A DNA stretch of 64,000 nucleotides from Saussurea involucrata (Eukaryota; Streptophyta; Magnoliopsida; Asterales; Asteraceae), in assembly GCA_033807775.1 (NCBI GenBank), contig CM066327.1, positions 77,258,795 to 77,322,794 on the forward strand, written 5' to 3'. The position numbers and the translations under genes were made by a program. Below, in pieces: positions 1 through 11,300 of the stretch; positions within the stretch are counted from its first letter, which is position 1; each line of letters begins with the position of its first letter. Below the pieces are notes generated by a model. It saw only the letters and a program-made list of their open reading frames with translations. It had not been told where the DNA came from and did not search any database.

Positions 1-2279
1 GGCTGAGATTCTGGTTGAGTGTCGGATGGTGCGGATGAAGAATCAGCAACAGACTTTCCTTTAACAAAGATTTGTACTTCGGCAGACAGTTTCTTAACAA
101 TATCAGTCAATTCGGACACCTGAGCTTTATGAGTGTTGGAGAGAGACTGGATGGCCATTTCAAGCAACTTCTTAGATACATAGTAGTGAGGAGGAGGACC
201 CACCAAAGACTGAATACCACGCGCTTGTTCCAAGGTAACACCCAGACCACTTAGGTTACTGGTTTGCATAGCAGTCATAGAGACTGTATGGCCTACGTTC
301 AATGCTGGCATAGTGTTAACGTTGGTAGGACTTCCGCCCGGTCCTCGTGAAGTATCAACAAATGGTGGTAACACTCGAGGCGTTCCGGTTGGGTCACGCA
401 TAACACCAACGTTTTGTGTCACCATAGATGAAGTGACAAACGGTCTCCGTATCCTAGGAAAGGAAGTAAAATCGAAAGGTTCTAGACTCGATTTGTGAAC
501 AAATGAAGGTGGTGGCCGGGGCAGTTGCCATCCTGTTTCAATACCAGCCGACACCGAGTGTGTCGCCGATAGTGTTTGTGCTAATCCCCGGTGAGAAGAT
601 GAAACATCAACTTGTGAAGAAGTTGATGAGTGGATGAGTGGGGTTGTGCATTGCATAGTTGGGCGTACTATGTCTTCTTCAATGTCATGTGGCGACGAAC
701 GCGCACCGACAGTAGATGTGGCTACCCGGCTAGACACGGTTTGGGAAGCATCAGTAGTTAAAACTTTTATTGATCCTGTCTCACACTCACCATCTTTTTT
801 TCTTTCCTTCTCACTTAACCTCACTTGTTTTTATGTTTTAACTAATACTCCCTCATTTCCCCTTATGACTCCTCCATCACCATCAGAAATAGTAGTAACG
901 ACATTTTCAATCACTGTATCAATATTCTCCATGAGTTGATCATTGTTGTTATCATCGTTATCATCATCAGAACTATCATCCTCTTTTTCATCATCAGCAT
1001 TCGCATCATCATCATCTGAACTATAAACCAGATTAGCAGGATCATCAATATCCGCATCAAGATCCTCAGAGGCTTCTTCAGTATCATCATAACCAAGATC
1101 TTCTTCATCATCGTCCTCAAAGATGTGAACCATCTTTTTAGATTTGGACGACTGACCAAGAGCACCCCCATATCCTTTTCCCCTTACATCGTTTTTACCT
1201 CTCAACACACCCTGTTCAGGTACCCCAGTATCCTGAACTCTCTTTCTAACACTAGAACCCTCACCACGCTCACCTAATTGGTTGGCACCTTGGGTACGCC
1301 CTACCGGTTCTGGCCGGGCCATAAGTGCATTCTTTTCTCTATACTCACTCAAGTATGGTGACTCTTGGTCAGCGTATGAGAGTAGTGCTTCAGGTAGTAT
1401 CATAATATTAGGGAAAGAAAGACCTTTCGGAAGTCGGAGATACTTCATGTAAGTTGTAGGACCAAGAGCTGCTCCGGCACGTCTGGGTATTGATGTATTC
1501 GTCTCCATGATAGAATAAATAATAAGCCGAAGATACCTTTGAAACGGTACAAAAGATCTATCTTTTCCAGTCTTGGCTTTATCAGTGACAACCTCAATAA
1601 GATCATTCCAGATAGAAATAGCGAAGTCAATCTTCCGATCAAATACAATGGCATGGAACATTCTGATAACTGAAATGCTTGCCGTATCAACTCCCGTGTG
1701 TTTAGAAGTCATACATCTATTTACAGCACTAAACAGTGTGTAATAGATTGGCGGTAGATAGTTCCTTTTCAACTTTGAAGTATTAGTCAGCACTCTAAAT
1801 TGCGGACGTGGATCATTATAACCCATCAGCATAATATCTCGGCACAAGTCTTCTTCAGACATCATATCTTCAAAATTCAGAGAATAAGGAAGATCTAGAA
1901 CTCTTCGCAACCTCTTCAAAGTAAGTTTGGCCTCAAAGTGATCTACTTTCAGAGTAAAGTGGCCAGATGAATCTTCTCGAGTAACATACTTAATATTATG
2001 CCACACTTGTTGCAAATAAATCTCCGGAACTTGTATAGTATTTTCAAGAGCAGTGCGAAGTGGATGACGTTGAAGAATTTCCATGATGAGCTGATAATCC
2101 ATCTTGACATTGAAATCTAGAGAATAATTGTTCGGTTTGAACTCCTTTTTGTCTTTTGGTAGAATCAGTTCATCATCTAAATTTCTGGTATTTACTGACG
2201 GATGTGAAGAACGATGAGAAGGAATCACCTTGTTTTCATCGGAAGAATTACCGTCACCCTGCTCTTGCAAATGTGCCAT
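1..2279 (-). pseudogene. Element A accessory ORF (aORF) in the envelope position, one premature stop, runs off the window
   Basis: The start is ATG at 2279, three bases after a 3' splice-like AG. The first 482 codons are open; a single TAA at 831-833 interrupts an otherwise open frame that continues to base 1, so the gene is one nonsense mutation from intact over at least 2.28 kb. Residues about 50-310 form a globular domain shared with the aORFs of C, D and E (pattern: leucine-rich start, QVW/QFW, an RxxLxLP segment, MGY, then FVPFQRYL or VPYPRFLS). Then come a Gly/Arg-rich linker, an acidic Asp/Glu/Ser/Asn tract near residues 390-460, and after the stop a helical, coiled-coil-like part (about bases 50-190). 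I see no signal peptide or membrane segment, so an envelope role is not supported. Function unknown. Confidence 0.75.
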
Positions 2280-2282
2280 TGT

Positions 2283-2944
2283 CTATGATTTGCAAATAAG
2301 AATCATTCGAACATGAGACCTTTCACCAAACCTTTTTCAAAAAAAAAAATGCTAAGTATGGGTTACTGTCGGATGAAACGTCAAGTCGCATGAACTGTCG
2401 GATGAAGCTGTACGACTAAGAGTTGTCGTACAAGCTTTGTACGACAGTTATGAGTAACAGTTGCTTGCGAAAGTTATGAGTGATGAAGAACACAGTGTCA
2501 TCCGACAGTTTTGAATGTTCGAACAAACTTGAACTTTCAAACCCAGATTCTATAGATTTTCAATGAACGGCTTATCAAACAAATACCCTGGTGTCGGTTT
2601 TCTATTAGGAATCATATTCTAATCCTAGAAAACCCTAACACTAACACAAAGAATGATTTTAGAAGGTTTTTCTAAAAACCCTCACTAAACCCTAATAGTA
2701 AGTATCAAAACCAAATATACAAACTGATGATACAATAGATGATTAGAAACAAACCTGAATCGATTGATGTTACTGAGAATCAACGAAAACAACAACGAAT
2801 CACCAATCGTCTTTTGAACTTCCAGAGAGGGTCGGGCGGTTTCAAGGTCGTAAAAAGTAAAAAAGTTGAAAAACCGCTCTATTTGAACTCAGGTTCGATG
2901 ACACGTGTCACACAAGGATTGGTCCAACGTTTGACCAACACGTG
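2283..2944 (-). promoter_or_regulatory. Putative promoter and 5'-leader intron of the element A aORF
   Basis: Read on the minus strand: a CACGTG G-box (2944-2939), CCAAT (2922-2918), a second G-box (2907-2902), a weak TATA-like TCAAATAG (2885-2878), then a 5' splice-like TTCAG|GTTTGT with GT at 2754-2753, and a 3' splice-like ATCATAG ending at 2283. The implied intron is 472 nt and ends three bases before the aORF ATG. The CCAAT then G-box order is the same as upstream of the aORFs in C and D, which belong to another family. Promoter activity and splicing are inference. Confidence 0.45.
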
Positions 2945-3049
2945 TCAAGGTAGTCATATGAAACAAGATACGAGTACCTCTTCTTAGTCGTATGAAAGTA
3001 TATCCGACTAAGGTGGAACCAACTGTCGTTTAAGGCATCTACGACTTGC

Positions 3050-3340
3050 CATGAGGAACAGTAACTGTCGTATACAACTCATACGACTAGGATTGCTAGT
3101 CGGACAAGAGTCGTGCGACTGTCGTGTTGGAACAGTAACTGTCGTACACAACTCATACGACTAGGATTGCTAGTCGGACAAGAGTCGTGCGACTGTCGTG
3201 TTGGAACAGTAATTGTCGTACACAACTCATACGACAAGGATTGCTAGTCGTATAAGAGTCGTGCGACAGTCGTTTATGAACAGTAACTATCGTATACGAG
3301 TCATGCGACAGTCGGACATGAACAGTAACTGTCGTATCCC
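3050..3340 (-). repeat. 74-bp tandem repeat rich in GTCGTACGAC-type palindromes (element A)
   Basis: The phrase GTAACTGTCG or a close variant recurs at 3061, 3135, 3209 and 3283 (spacing exactly 74) and again at 3325 (spacing 42). Each unit carries several half or full copies of GTCGTACGAC-like palindromes, with more copies scattered at 2370-2480 and 3000-3050. The array lies between pol and the aORF promoter. Confidence 0.85.
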
Positions 3341-3452
3341 TCGTGTACGACAACTTTCCAGACTTGAACTTTTTCAAGTTTTCAAAATGTGAACTTTTCA
3401 GATTAAAAACTTTTCAGATTTAAAAACTTATCAGTGTTCAAAGAAATCTTTT

Positions 3453-3621
3453 GCTCCCCCTACAAAGATGCATAATATTTAACAAAATTATTTTCATCTA
3501 GTATGGTTTGCGAAAATCATTTGAGATAGAACACATACCTTTGTTGTTTAGATCAAAAACCTCTTCTTTGTGAAATGCTCCCCCTTGAAACATGCTCATA
3601 ATCAATTATATAGCTCCCCCT
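3453..3621 (-). promoter_or_regulatory. Three internal polypurine-tract-like motifs (AGGGGGAGC), element A
   Basis: On the minus strand the 9-mer AGGGGGAGC occurs at 3461-3453, 3585-3577 and 3621-3613, just downstream of pol. It closely matches the true polypurine tracts next to the 3' LTRs of C and E. Multiple polypurine tracts after pol are, to my knowledge, a known Sirevirus trait; they could prime extra plus-strand synthesis. Confidence 0.6.
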
Positions 3622-3847
3622 AAACACATGAACCACACATAAAACTGCACAGATAATATCTATTGAAGTACATATGGTTTAAGAAAAAAAATTGAAATCT
3701 AGTTTGTAAACTACTGAAAGAAATCTAAATTTGAACAAATCATAATGAATATTCAATATTGTGAAAATAAGTATTCTTCACTCAAATTTATCAAAATCTG
3801 AATGACTAAGAATTATTTTCACAATTTTGAATAAAAGTTATGATTTA

Positions 3848-5251
3848 TCAAACTTTCAAATTCAACATGCCTAGCTTTGAGACGAGAAAGTTGAAACGTT
3901 TCTCATCCAAAGCCTTGGTAAACAAGTCGGCTAGTTGAAATTCAGTAGAAACAAAATAGAGTTCAATTGTACCTTTTTCAACGTGATCTTTAATAAAATG
4001 ATACCATACTTCGATGTGCTTGGTTTTCGTTTGTTGAACCGGATTCACAGATATTGCTATTGCGGACTTGCTGTCACAATAGATTGGAATCTTTTCATAC
4101 TTACATGCAAAATCCGTAAGTTGGGTTTTCATCCAAATAACTTGCGACCAACAACTAGCGGCCGCGACATATTCTGCTTCCGCCGCAGAAAGTGACACGC
4201 AATTTTGTTTCTTAGATGCCCAACTTACCAACTTATCACCCAAGAATTGGATGTGTCCGGATGTGCTTTTCCGGTCCAATAGACTACCACCATGATCCGC
4301 GTCGGAGTAGGCGGTAAATTCAAATCCTGTGCCTTTAGGATACCATAGACCAAGATAGGGAGTTCCTATGAGATAACGGAAGATACGTTTGACGGCTCCA
4401 ACATGAGATTCCTTTGGATTCTCCTGAAATCTAGCACAAAGACAAGTAGCGAACATAATATCCGGGCGACTAGCGGTTAAGTACATTAAAGATCCGACCA
4501 TACCTCGATAGTGTTGTATATCAGTTTCCTTACCATGAGGATCCGGACCTATCTTTGATTGTGTTGCCATCGGTGTTCCAATGGAAGTACAATTTTCCAT
4601 TTTGAATTTCTTCAAAATGTCAAATATATACTTTGACTGATTAATGAATATCCCCGTGGAAAATTGTTTGACCTGTAATCCAAGGAAAAAGTTAATCTCC
4701 CCCATCATACTCATCTGAAATCTAGTAGTCATCAGATCAGAGAACCATGTACATAAACCAGGGTTAGAAGCACCGAATATAATATCATCTACGTATATTT
4801 GTACTATTACCATCTCACCTTCTTCACGTTTGACAAACAAAGTCGTATCAACTTTACCTTTTTCAAAGCCCGAGACGAGTAGAAATTGAGATAGAACATC
4901 GTACCAAGCGCGTGGGGCTTGTTTCAACCCATATAAGGCTTTATCCAAAATGTAAACGTGATTTGGATTCTCCTTGTCTACAAAGACTTCGGGTTGTGAG
5001 ACGTATACCTCCTCTTTTAGTATTCCATTAAGAAATGTTGTCTTTACGTCCATCTGATAGACCGTAAAGTTTTTGTATGCCGCGTACGCCAAAAACATTC
5101 TGATTGCTTCAATGCGTGCGACTGGAGCGTAAGTCTCATCGTAATCTATCCCTTCTTGTTGTCGATAGCCTTTAGCTACAAGTCTCGCTTTGTTACGAAC
5201 TATGATGCCATCTTCATTTTTCTTGTTTTTTGAACATCCACTTTGTTCCAC
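3848..5251 (-). CDS. pol: Element A reverse transcriptase and RNase H (3' part of pol)
   Basis: This 467-residue open frame is a Copia reverse transcriptase (RVT_2 type) followed by RNase H. It begins just inside the RT domain (NKARLVAKGY, then DYDETYAPVAR), has the catalytic YVDD at 4805-4794, the AFLNG-like TTFLNG and LYGLKQAPRAWY motifs, and ends with the RNase H tail (ADLFTKALDEKRFNFL). The N-terminal end is set by a frameshift: a run of six A (plus 5226-5231, as T) has one base too many compared with the expected FKNKK reading, so the upstream RT start lies in another frame (5214-5837). Apart from this, RT and RNase H look complete. In a living element it would copy genomic RNA into DNA inside virus-like particles. 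Confidence 0.9.
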   Translation of the reverse strand: MEQSGCSKNKKNEDGIIVRNKARLVAKGYRQQEGIDYDETYAPVARIEAIRMFLAYAAYKNFTVYQMDVKTTFLNGILKEEVYVSQPEVFVDKENPNHVYILDKALYGLKQAPRAWYDVLSQFLLVSGFEKGKVDTTLFVKREEGEMVIVQIYVDDIIFGASNPGLCTWFSDLMTTRFQMSMMGEINFFLGLQVKQFSTGIFINQSKYIFDILKKFKMENCTSIGTPMATQSKIGPDPHGKETDIQHYRGMVGSLMYLTASRPDIMFATCLCARFQENPKESHVGAVKRIFRYLIGTPYLGLWYPKGTGFEFTAYSDADHGGSLLDRKSTSGHIQFLGDKLVSWASKKQNCVSLSAAEAEYVAAASCWSQVIWMKTQLTDFACKYEKIPIYCDSKSAIAISVNPVQQTKTKHIEVWYHFIKDHVEKGTIELYFVSTEFQLADLFTKALDEKRFNFLVSKLGMLNLKV

Positions 5252-8034
5252 TGATACTTTTATCGGCTGGTCTAGGAACTAACCTCCATACCTTTAACGC
5301 TTCGAATTGATTTAGCTCTTCTTGCATAGCTAAAATCCAATCCGGATCATTTAAGGCTTCTTTTACTGTGAGTGGTTCAATGTTACTTAAAAATATTGAG
5401 AACATGCACTCATTTACGGTAGCACATAAAGCAGATGAACGAGTTTGAACTGGCGAACTTGGGTCACCGATTATTTGATGAATCGGATGAGCCTTCGTCC
5501 ACTTGGTTGTATGAGGATGAGGAGCATAGGATTCTTGAACATTTTCAAGAGTAGCATTCGTCTCTTCTTCGGTTGGAGAAACCAGTGGTTCAGCACTTGG
5601 AAATTCTGTAGGAATACTAGAAGATTCCGGTTGTGACTGAGAGATGATTGGTTCAATAACCGAAGAACTTGGATTTTGTGTTGATCCTTCCACTGTACAT
5701 GTAGTCTCTTGTTGTGGAATAACAACTTCATGTTCTTGAACATTCTGAACAGGAGTGGACACATTAACCGGTGTTGAAGTAGATGCACCATTTTGAGTAG
5801 TTGTCGCAGCGGAAATAGTTGTAGGTGCTTGTTCCATCCTGTTAGAATTAGTAGAATTATTGTAAGTACCATAGAATTCATCATAGAATTCATCAAATAA
5901 TAAATCAAGATCAGTTAATTGAGATTTTCAGGTTGAAGGTTGATCCTGATTTGAAGTTGAACCAGGTTCTGAACTGATATGTCCAGAAGCTAATATTCCA
6001 GTTATTACGGGTTCTGAACTGTTTTGGTCAGAAGCCAATTCGTGATGTTCGTCGAATTTGACATTGACACTTTCCATTATACTCCTGGATTGCTTCAGAT
6101 ATATCCTATATGATGCCGATGAGGTAGAGTATCCAACGAAGATACCATCAAACGCCTTTGGACTGAACTTGTTCCTTTGTTCTTTGTCATTCAGGACATA
6201 ACACCTACAACCAAAAACACGAAAATGTTTTATGTTAGGTTTCCGGTTATTCATTATTTCATAAGGAGTTTTATTAAACCGGCGGTGTATGATAGAACGA
6301 TTTTGTGTGTAACATGCGGTTGCCACTGCTTCGGCCCATAAGAAGAGAGGTTGCTTAGAATAAGCCAACATTGTTCTCGCAGACTCGGCTAACGTTCTGT
6401 TTCGTCGTTCTACAACACCGTTTTGTTCAGGAGTTCTGGCGGCAGAAAACTGTTGCATAATCCCATTTGATTCATAGAAATCACCTAGGACTCTGTTCTT
6501 AAATTCTGTACCATTATCCGAACGCACTATTTTAACTGAAATCTGCATGTTGTTCTGAGCTGCCTTGATAACACCAATGAGAAGTTCTGAAGTTTCATCT
6601 TTTGACCTTAGAAACTTAACCCATGTGTATCTTGAGAAATCATCGACAATTACCAAGACATATTTCCTCCCACTTATGCTTTCCGTCTTCATTGGACCGC
6701 ACAAATCCACATGCAATAATTCAAGTACACTCTTCGTTGTCGGTTCCGGTTTTGGCTTGTGAGGAACACTCTTCATCTTTCCTTTCTCACATGCATCACA
6801 TAGATTTTCAGCATTGAATTTCAAAGTTGGAAGTCCCCGAACTGAATCTCCTAAAACCATCTTTTGAATGTATCGAAAATTTAGATGAGATAACCTTCGG
6901 TGCCATAGCCAACTTTGTTCTTCGGAAGCTTTGGATAAAAGACACACTTCATTGGTTGGTTTGATGTTTGACAAGTTGATTGTGTAGAGGTTAGATTTGC
7001 GAGTCCCGACAATAAGTTTTGTTCCTTCCTCGGTTTTGACACAGCATCTTGTCTTCTTGAAATATACCTCCAAATCCTTGTCGCAAAACTGACCTATACT
7101 GAAAAGATTATGCTCTAATCCTTCAACATAGTTGACCTTTTGAATCGTGAGATTATCTTGAAAACTGTTGCATAATCCCATTTGATTCATAGAAATCACC
7201 TAGGACTCTGTTCTTAAATTATGTACCATTATCCGAACGCACTATTTTAACTGAAATCTGCATGTTGTTCTGAGCTTCCTTGATAACACCAATGAGAAGT
7301 TCTGAAGTTTCATCTTTTGACCTTAGAAACTTAACCCATGTGTATCTTGAGAAATCATCGACAATTACCAAGACATATTTCCTCCCACTTATGCTTTCCG
7401 TCTTCATTGGACCGCACAAATCCACATGCAATAATTCAAGTACACTCTTCGTTGTCGGTTCCGGTTTTGGCTTGTGAGGAACACTCTTCATCTTTCCTTT
7501 CTCACATGCATCACATAGATTTTCAGCATTGAATTTCAAAGTTGGAAGTCCCCGAACTGAATCTCCTAAAACCAGCTTTTGAATGTATCGAAAATTTAGA
7601 TGAGATAACCTTCGGTGCCATAGCCAACTTTGTTCTTCGGAAGCTTTGGATAAAAGACACACTTCATTGGTTGGTTTGATGTTTGACAAGTTGATTGTGT
7701 AGAGGTTAGATTTGCGAGTCCCGACAAGAAGTTTTGTTCCTTCCTCGGTTTTGACACAGCATCTTGTCTTCTTGAAATATACCTCCAAATCCTTGTCGCA
7801 AAACTGACCTATACTGAAAAGATTATGCTCTAATCCTTCAACATAGTTGACCTTTTGAATCGTGAGATTATCTTGAATGACATCTCCATAACCTTTGATA
7901 GGAGCAACCTGATTGTTTCCAAACCTTACACGACCAAGATCTTTCCCCATAAAATTCTTTAACATGTGTCGTTGTCCTGTCATATGCTTCGAACATCCCG
8001 AATCTAAATACCATAACTTATTTTTCTGCATCAA
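5214..8034 (-). pseudogene. pol: Element A integrase and pol linker, broken by a tandem duplication
   Basis: It begins right after the Gag stop with the protease-like LDSGCSKHMTG motif (8034), then the GAG-pre-integrase segment with its HRRLSHLNF zinc-binding site, then the integrase core (HVDLCGPM, VDDFSRYTW, SDNGTEF). From 7160 the same segment starts again: the two 715-bp copies put the second half one base out of frame. The downstream copy (7199-5928) carries the rest of the core (TPEQNGVVERRNR, the DDE-type E region) and the KPNIKHFRVFGC tail. A TGA at 5928-5930 interrupts an otherwise continuous frame leading into the low-complexity linker and the start of RT (5837-5214). Confidence 0.85.
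6445..7877 (-). repeat. 715-bp tandem duplication inside element A integrase
   Basis: Bases 6445-7159 and 7160-7874 are direct repeats with an exact 715-base offset. I can see only about four mismatches by eye (for example 6507/7222, an A/C difference). The junction has a 3-bp microhomology, GAA, at 6445-6447, 7160-7162 and 7875-7877. Because 715 is not a multiple of three the duplication breaks the reading frame. Confidence 0.93.
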
Positions 8035-8358
8035 TCAGGTTGAAACATTTTTAGGTACCCATTGAGTTTTGGGTCCTTTTTTATTAGCTTGAGAAACTTT
8101 GAATTTAGACTTTTGTGTCCTTTTCTTTTTCTTCAAATTCGTTTTTCTTTTAACATTTGGAATAAAGAAAGAATTATCCCAACAGCAAGAACCAGGCATA
8201 GCAAACATACTTTCATATCCACAAACAAAACAAAAACATTCACCATTTTTAAAATCCAACAACTGGTCTTTCGAGTATACTTTGTGAGGCTTTACAAAAA
8301 GTATTTTTATTACTCGCACCAACTGGTTTATTCTTTGAAAAACTACTATTTTTGTCAT
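8035..8358 (-). pseudogene. gag: Element A gag C-terminal end, frameshifted from the main gag ORF
   Basis: This 107-codon frame overlaps the end of the large gag ORF in another frame and carries the expected basic Gag tail (NLKKKKRTQKS...) ending in the conserved WVPK motif and a TGA at 8035-8037. A single-base indel near 8250-8300 separates it from the main ORF. Pol resumes in the same frame right after the stop. The segment 8058-8026 has GT...CAG ends; see the gag-pol junction finding. Confidence 0.7.
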
Positions 8359-11300
8359 TTTGTTTGGATGACTCAGATGTTGTTTGCTTTACCCGCCATT
8401 CTTGCGCTTTCTTCTTCAGATTCACAGAATTATCTAAAATAACAGAAGATTTAGAATTAGAAACCTTAGAACTTGGAATTTGCGATTCCTTTGACTTCTC
8501 ATTTTTCTTTCCTTCGTTTAAAGGTGAATCCTTTGAGTTTGAACACTCACCTTTATAGAAAGTACTCGAAAATTTTTCTTTCTTTATAAAAGAAACAGAT
8601 GTTATCAAAAGTGGACTTTCTAGAGATGATTGAAATGAATGACTACCACATTGAGCACATTCGAGATTCTTTCTTGCAAGAATCAAAAAATCTGATCCAT
8701 AGGTTTTTTCACACATACAAGAATTATTGACTTTAGTTTCAGGAATGGTATTCAATTCATTCATCTTGGAAATCTTTTTCAAATCATCTTTCTTTTCACA
8801 TGTTTTCTTTTCTTCAGAAATAATAAAATCAGAATGGTCCGGAAGTTTCTTTGAGAAATCAAACAAACAAGCCTTTCCCTTTTCATTTTCTATTGGATTT
8901 GACTTGGTTTCGAAACCTTGCTTATTAGGCTCAAAGTCACAATCCGAATCAGAATCGGTGTTATGAACTTCAAAATCCTTGGTGGATTCAGGTGAATTCC
9001 AACTTTTGAAAGCAAATTCTTTTCTTTCTTTTGTTAATTCGCTTTCTAACTCTTCCACCTCTTGAGAAAACTCAATTATTCTCATTTTATAAGAATCTTT
9101 CTCTTTTTCAAAAATCACTTTTTCATTTTCGAAAATTACTTTCTCAATTTCAAACTGTGCTCTTTCAAGATTGAAAGAATCTTCAAAATCAGACATTATA
9201 TTATGTTTTCTCTCTTTCAAAGATTTTTCTAATGTCATCACTTTTTGAGACAAATCACAATTCTGTTCTTTAAGAAAGTTGCTTTCTTCAAGATTGAACC
9301 AGTTTTTTAAAGCAAATTCGTTTCTTTCATTTTCTAACACAATCTCTAGATCAGTTTTTGTTTTTAACAAATCAGTCAACTTTGTTTCAAGTGAATTAAT
9401 TTGGTTTACAAAATTGACTTTCTCATTTTCCAAATTGGTATGCTCAGAAAGAAGAATATTCTCAAGATCTGCCACTTTCTTAGAAAGCTTGAGACAATTT
9501 TGATCAATCTTTTGTTTTCCATTAAAGATTTTTAATGTTGAATCAGAAAACTTTTTGATCAAAGCATGTTCAATCTTTCCAGTTTCCTCTTTCACTTCAT
9601 CATTGAAACAAGAAGAAACTTCCTTAAAAGTAGTTGAGAAAATAGTTGAAAGGAGATCATTTTCATAATCATTTTTGATCCTTTGTTTAGCAAGAGATAT
9701 TTCCAATTCAACAATTTTTCCTTCATGAACTAATGTCGAAATATATTTCTTCATTTCAAAGACTTTGTGTTCAGTGATTGGCTTTGTAGCACAAATATCA
9801 AAATAGTTTTCTGGAAGTGGTTTATTCAGATTTTTAAGAATCTTCTCCGTCTCAAGGGTATAACAAAATGGAAGCTGAATATGAGTTGTTAAAAATCTCT
9901 TTCGATGTTCCTCTAGATATGTTTCCTTTTCACCAGTCCAAGGAATTTCAAATTCAGGCCAATATCGTGCATATCTCAAGCATTCGAAATTATACAATGT
10001 TGGCAATGCACAACTAGCTTTGGCCAAATGCTTTGGGTTTTCGTAACCATGTCCCCAATACTTGTTAACATTGTTTACAAGTCTTGGTTTATTCAAGAAA
10101 ATTGTTTGATCAGTTTGATTTCTCAAATAAATCTTCTTTTCCAATTCTTTGATTTGATCTAATAACTCTGAATTTTTATCTGAAAGAGTTGTTAAAGAAA
10201 TTTCACTTTCTTTGTTCTTAGATTCTAAATCTTTGATTGTTTTGTTCAATTCAGATAATTGAGAATCAAGAATCAATTTTTCTGATATAAATTGATCATG
10301 TTGAGCATTGAGATTATTAAATTCATAACATTTTTCTTTAATCTCAAATTCAACATTATCAATCTTTTGTTTCAATTCATCATTCTTCTTTCTCTCGTTT
10401 TGTAGATTTTCTTTTAACGTTTCAACATATGGTGTGAACTTTTCATAACTACTAAATAAATTGGCACACTCTTCTTCAGAACATGCTAATTTATTTAGTG
10501 TATCATTCAGTTTATTACGCAGATTTATTATTTCTTGATTTTCTGATTCAGAAAAAGGAAAGGAATTTACCTGTGAGGAAGTGTCAGACTTATCCTCATC
10601 ATCATCATCAAATTCAGTTTGGCACATATTTGCATACTCTTCCTTTTCTCCTTCATCATCAGAGTAGTCAAGAAAGTACTCTTCCTCCACCATGAGAGCT
10701 TTTCCATCTTCTCTTTGTTGTGCAAGAAGTAGTTTTTGCTTGTAGTAATCAGTGTTCTTGACCACCTTCTTTCTACATTCTCTTGCATAATGACCAGGAG
10801 TACCACAATTGTAGCACTTTTGAATCTCCACAGCTTTCTTATCTTCAAGCTTTTTCTCTAAGTTCTCATACATCTTCTTTCCTTCGGCTTTCTCCAATCT
10901 TTTATCAGTATTCTCAACTCTTTGCTCTCCAAAAGGTTTCCTTTCATAATTGTTCTCTAACTTTCTCGAACCAGATGTATACCTCAGATTGTTGTTAGTT
11001 GGAGAGGGTTTGTAAAACTTCTTTTGAAAATGCCTCGTGAGAAGAACCAAAGCTTGATGTAGTTCAACACCATCATCAGAAACATTTCCCCTGAACCCTG
11101 TATCAAACACTCCAGATTCATCAATACCAAAGTTATTCGGTTGTACTTCGGCTTTTAGTGCAATCGGTTCTTGAGAGAAATCTTTCTTCTTTTTCTTATT
11201 CTTCTCCTCTTTTATCTCATCTATTTCCTCCTCATCTTGCAACATCGTCTCATACAATTCATGTAGAGGCATCTCGAATAATCTCGGATTTTGTTTCATC

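Noticed and set aside
831..2279. aORF as a true envelope gene
   Set aside because: It has the envelope position, but I see no signal peptide, membrane segment or glycoprotein-like cysteine pattern in A, C, D or E.
3050..3340. CRISPR-like array
   Set aside because: The repeat is one continuous 74-bp tandem unit without unique spacers and lies in a plant retrotransposon.
5214..5251. A-run ending AAAAAAC as a programmed -1 frameshift site in A pol
   Set aside because: The heptamer looks right, but the two frames are related by a +1 shift, and E, C and B read through RT without one. A one-base gain in a homopolymer is simpler.
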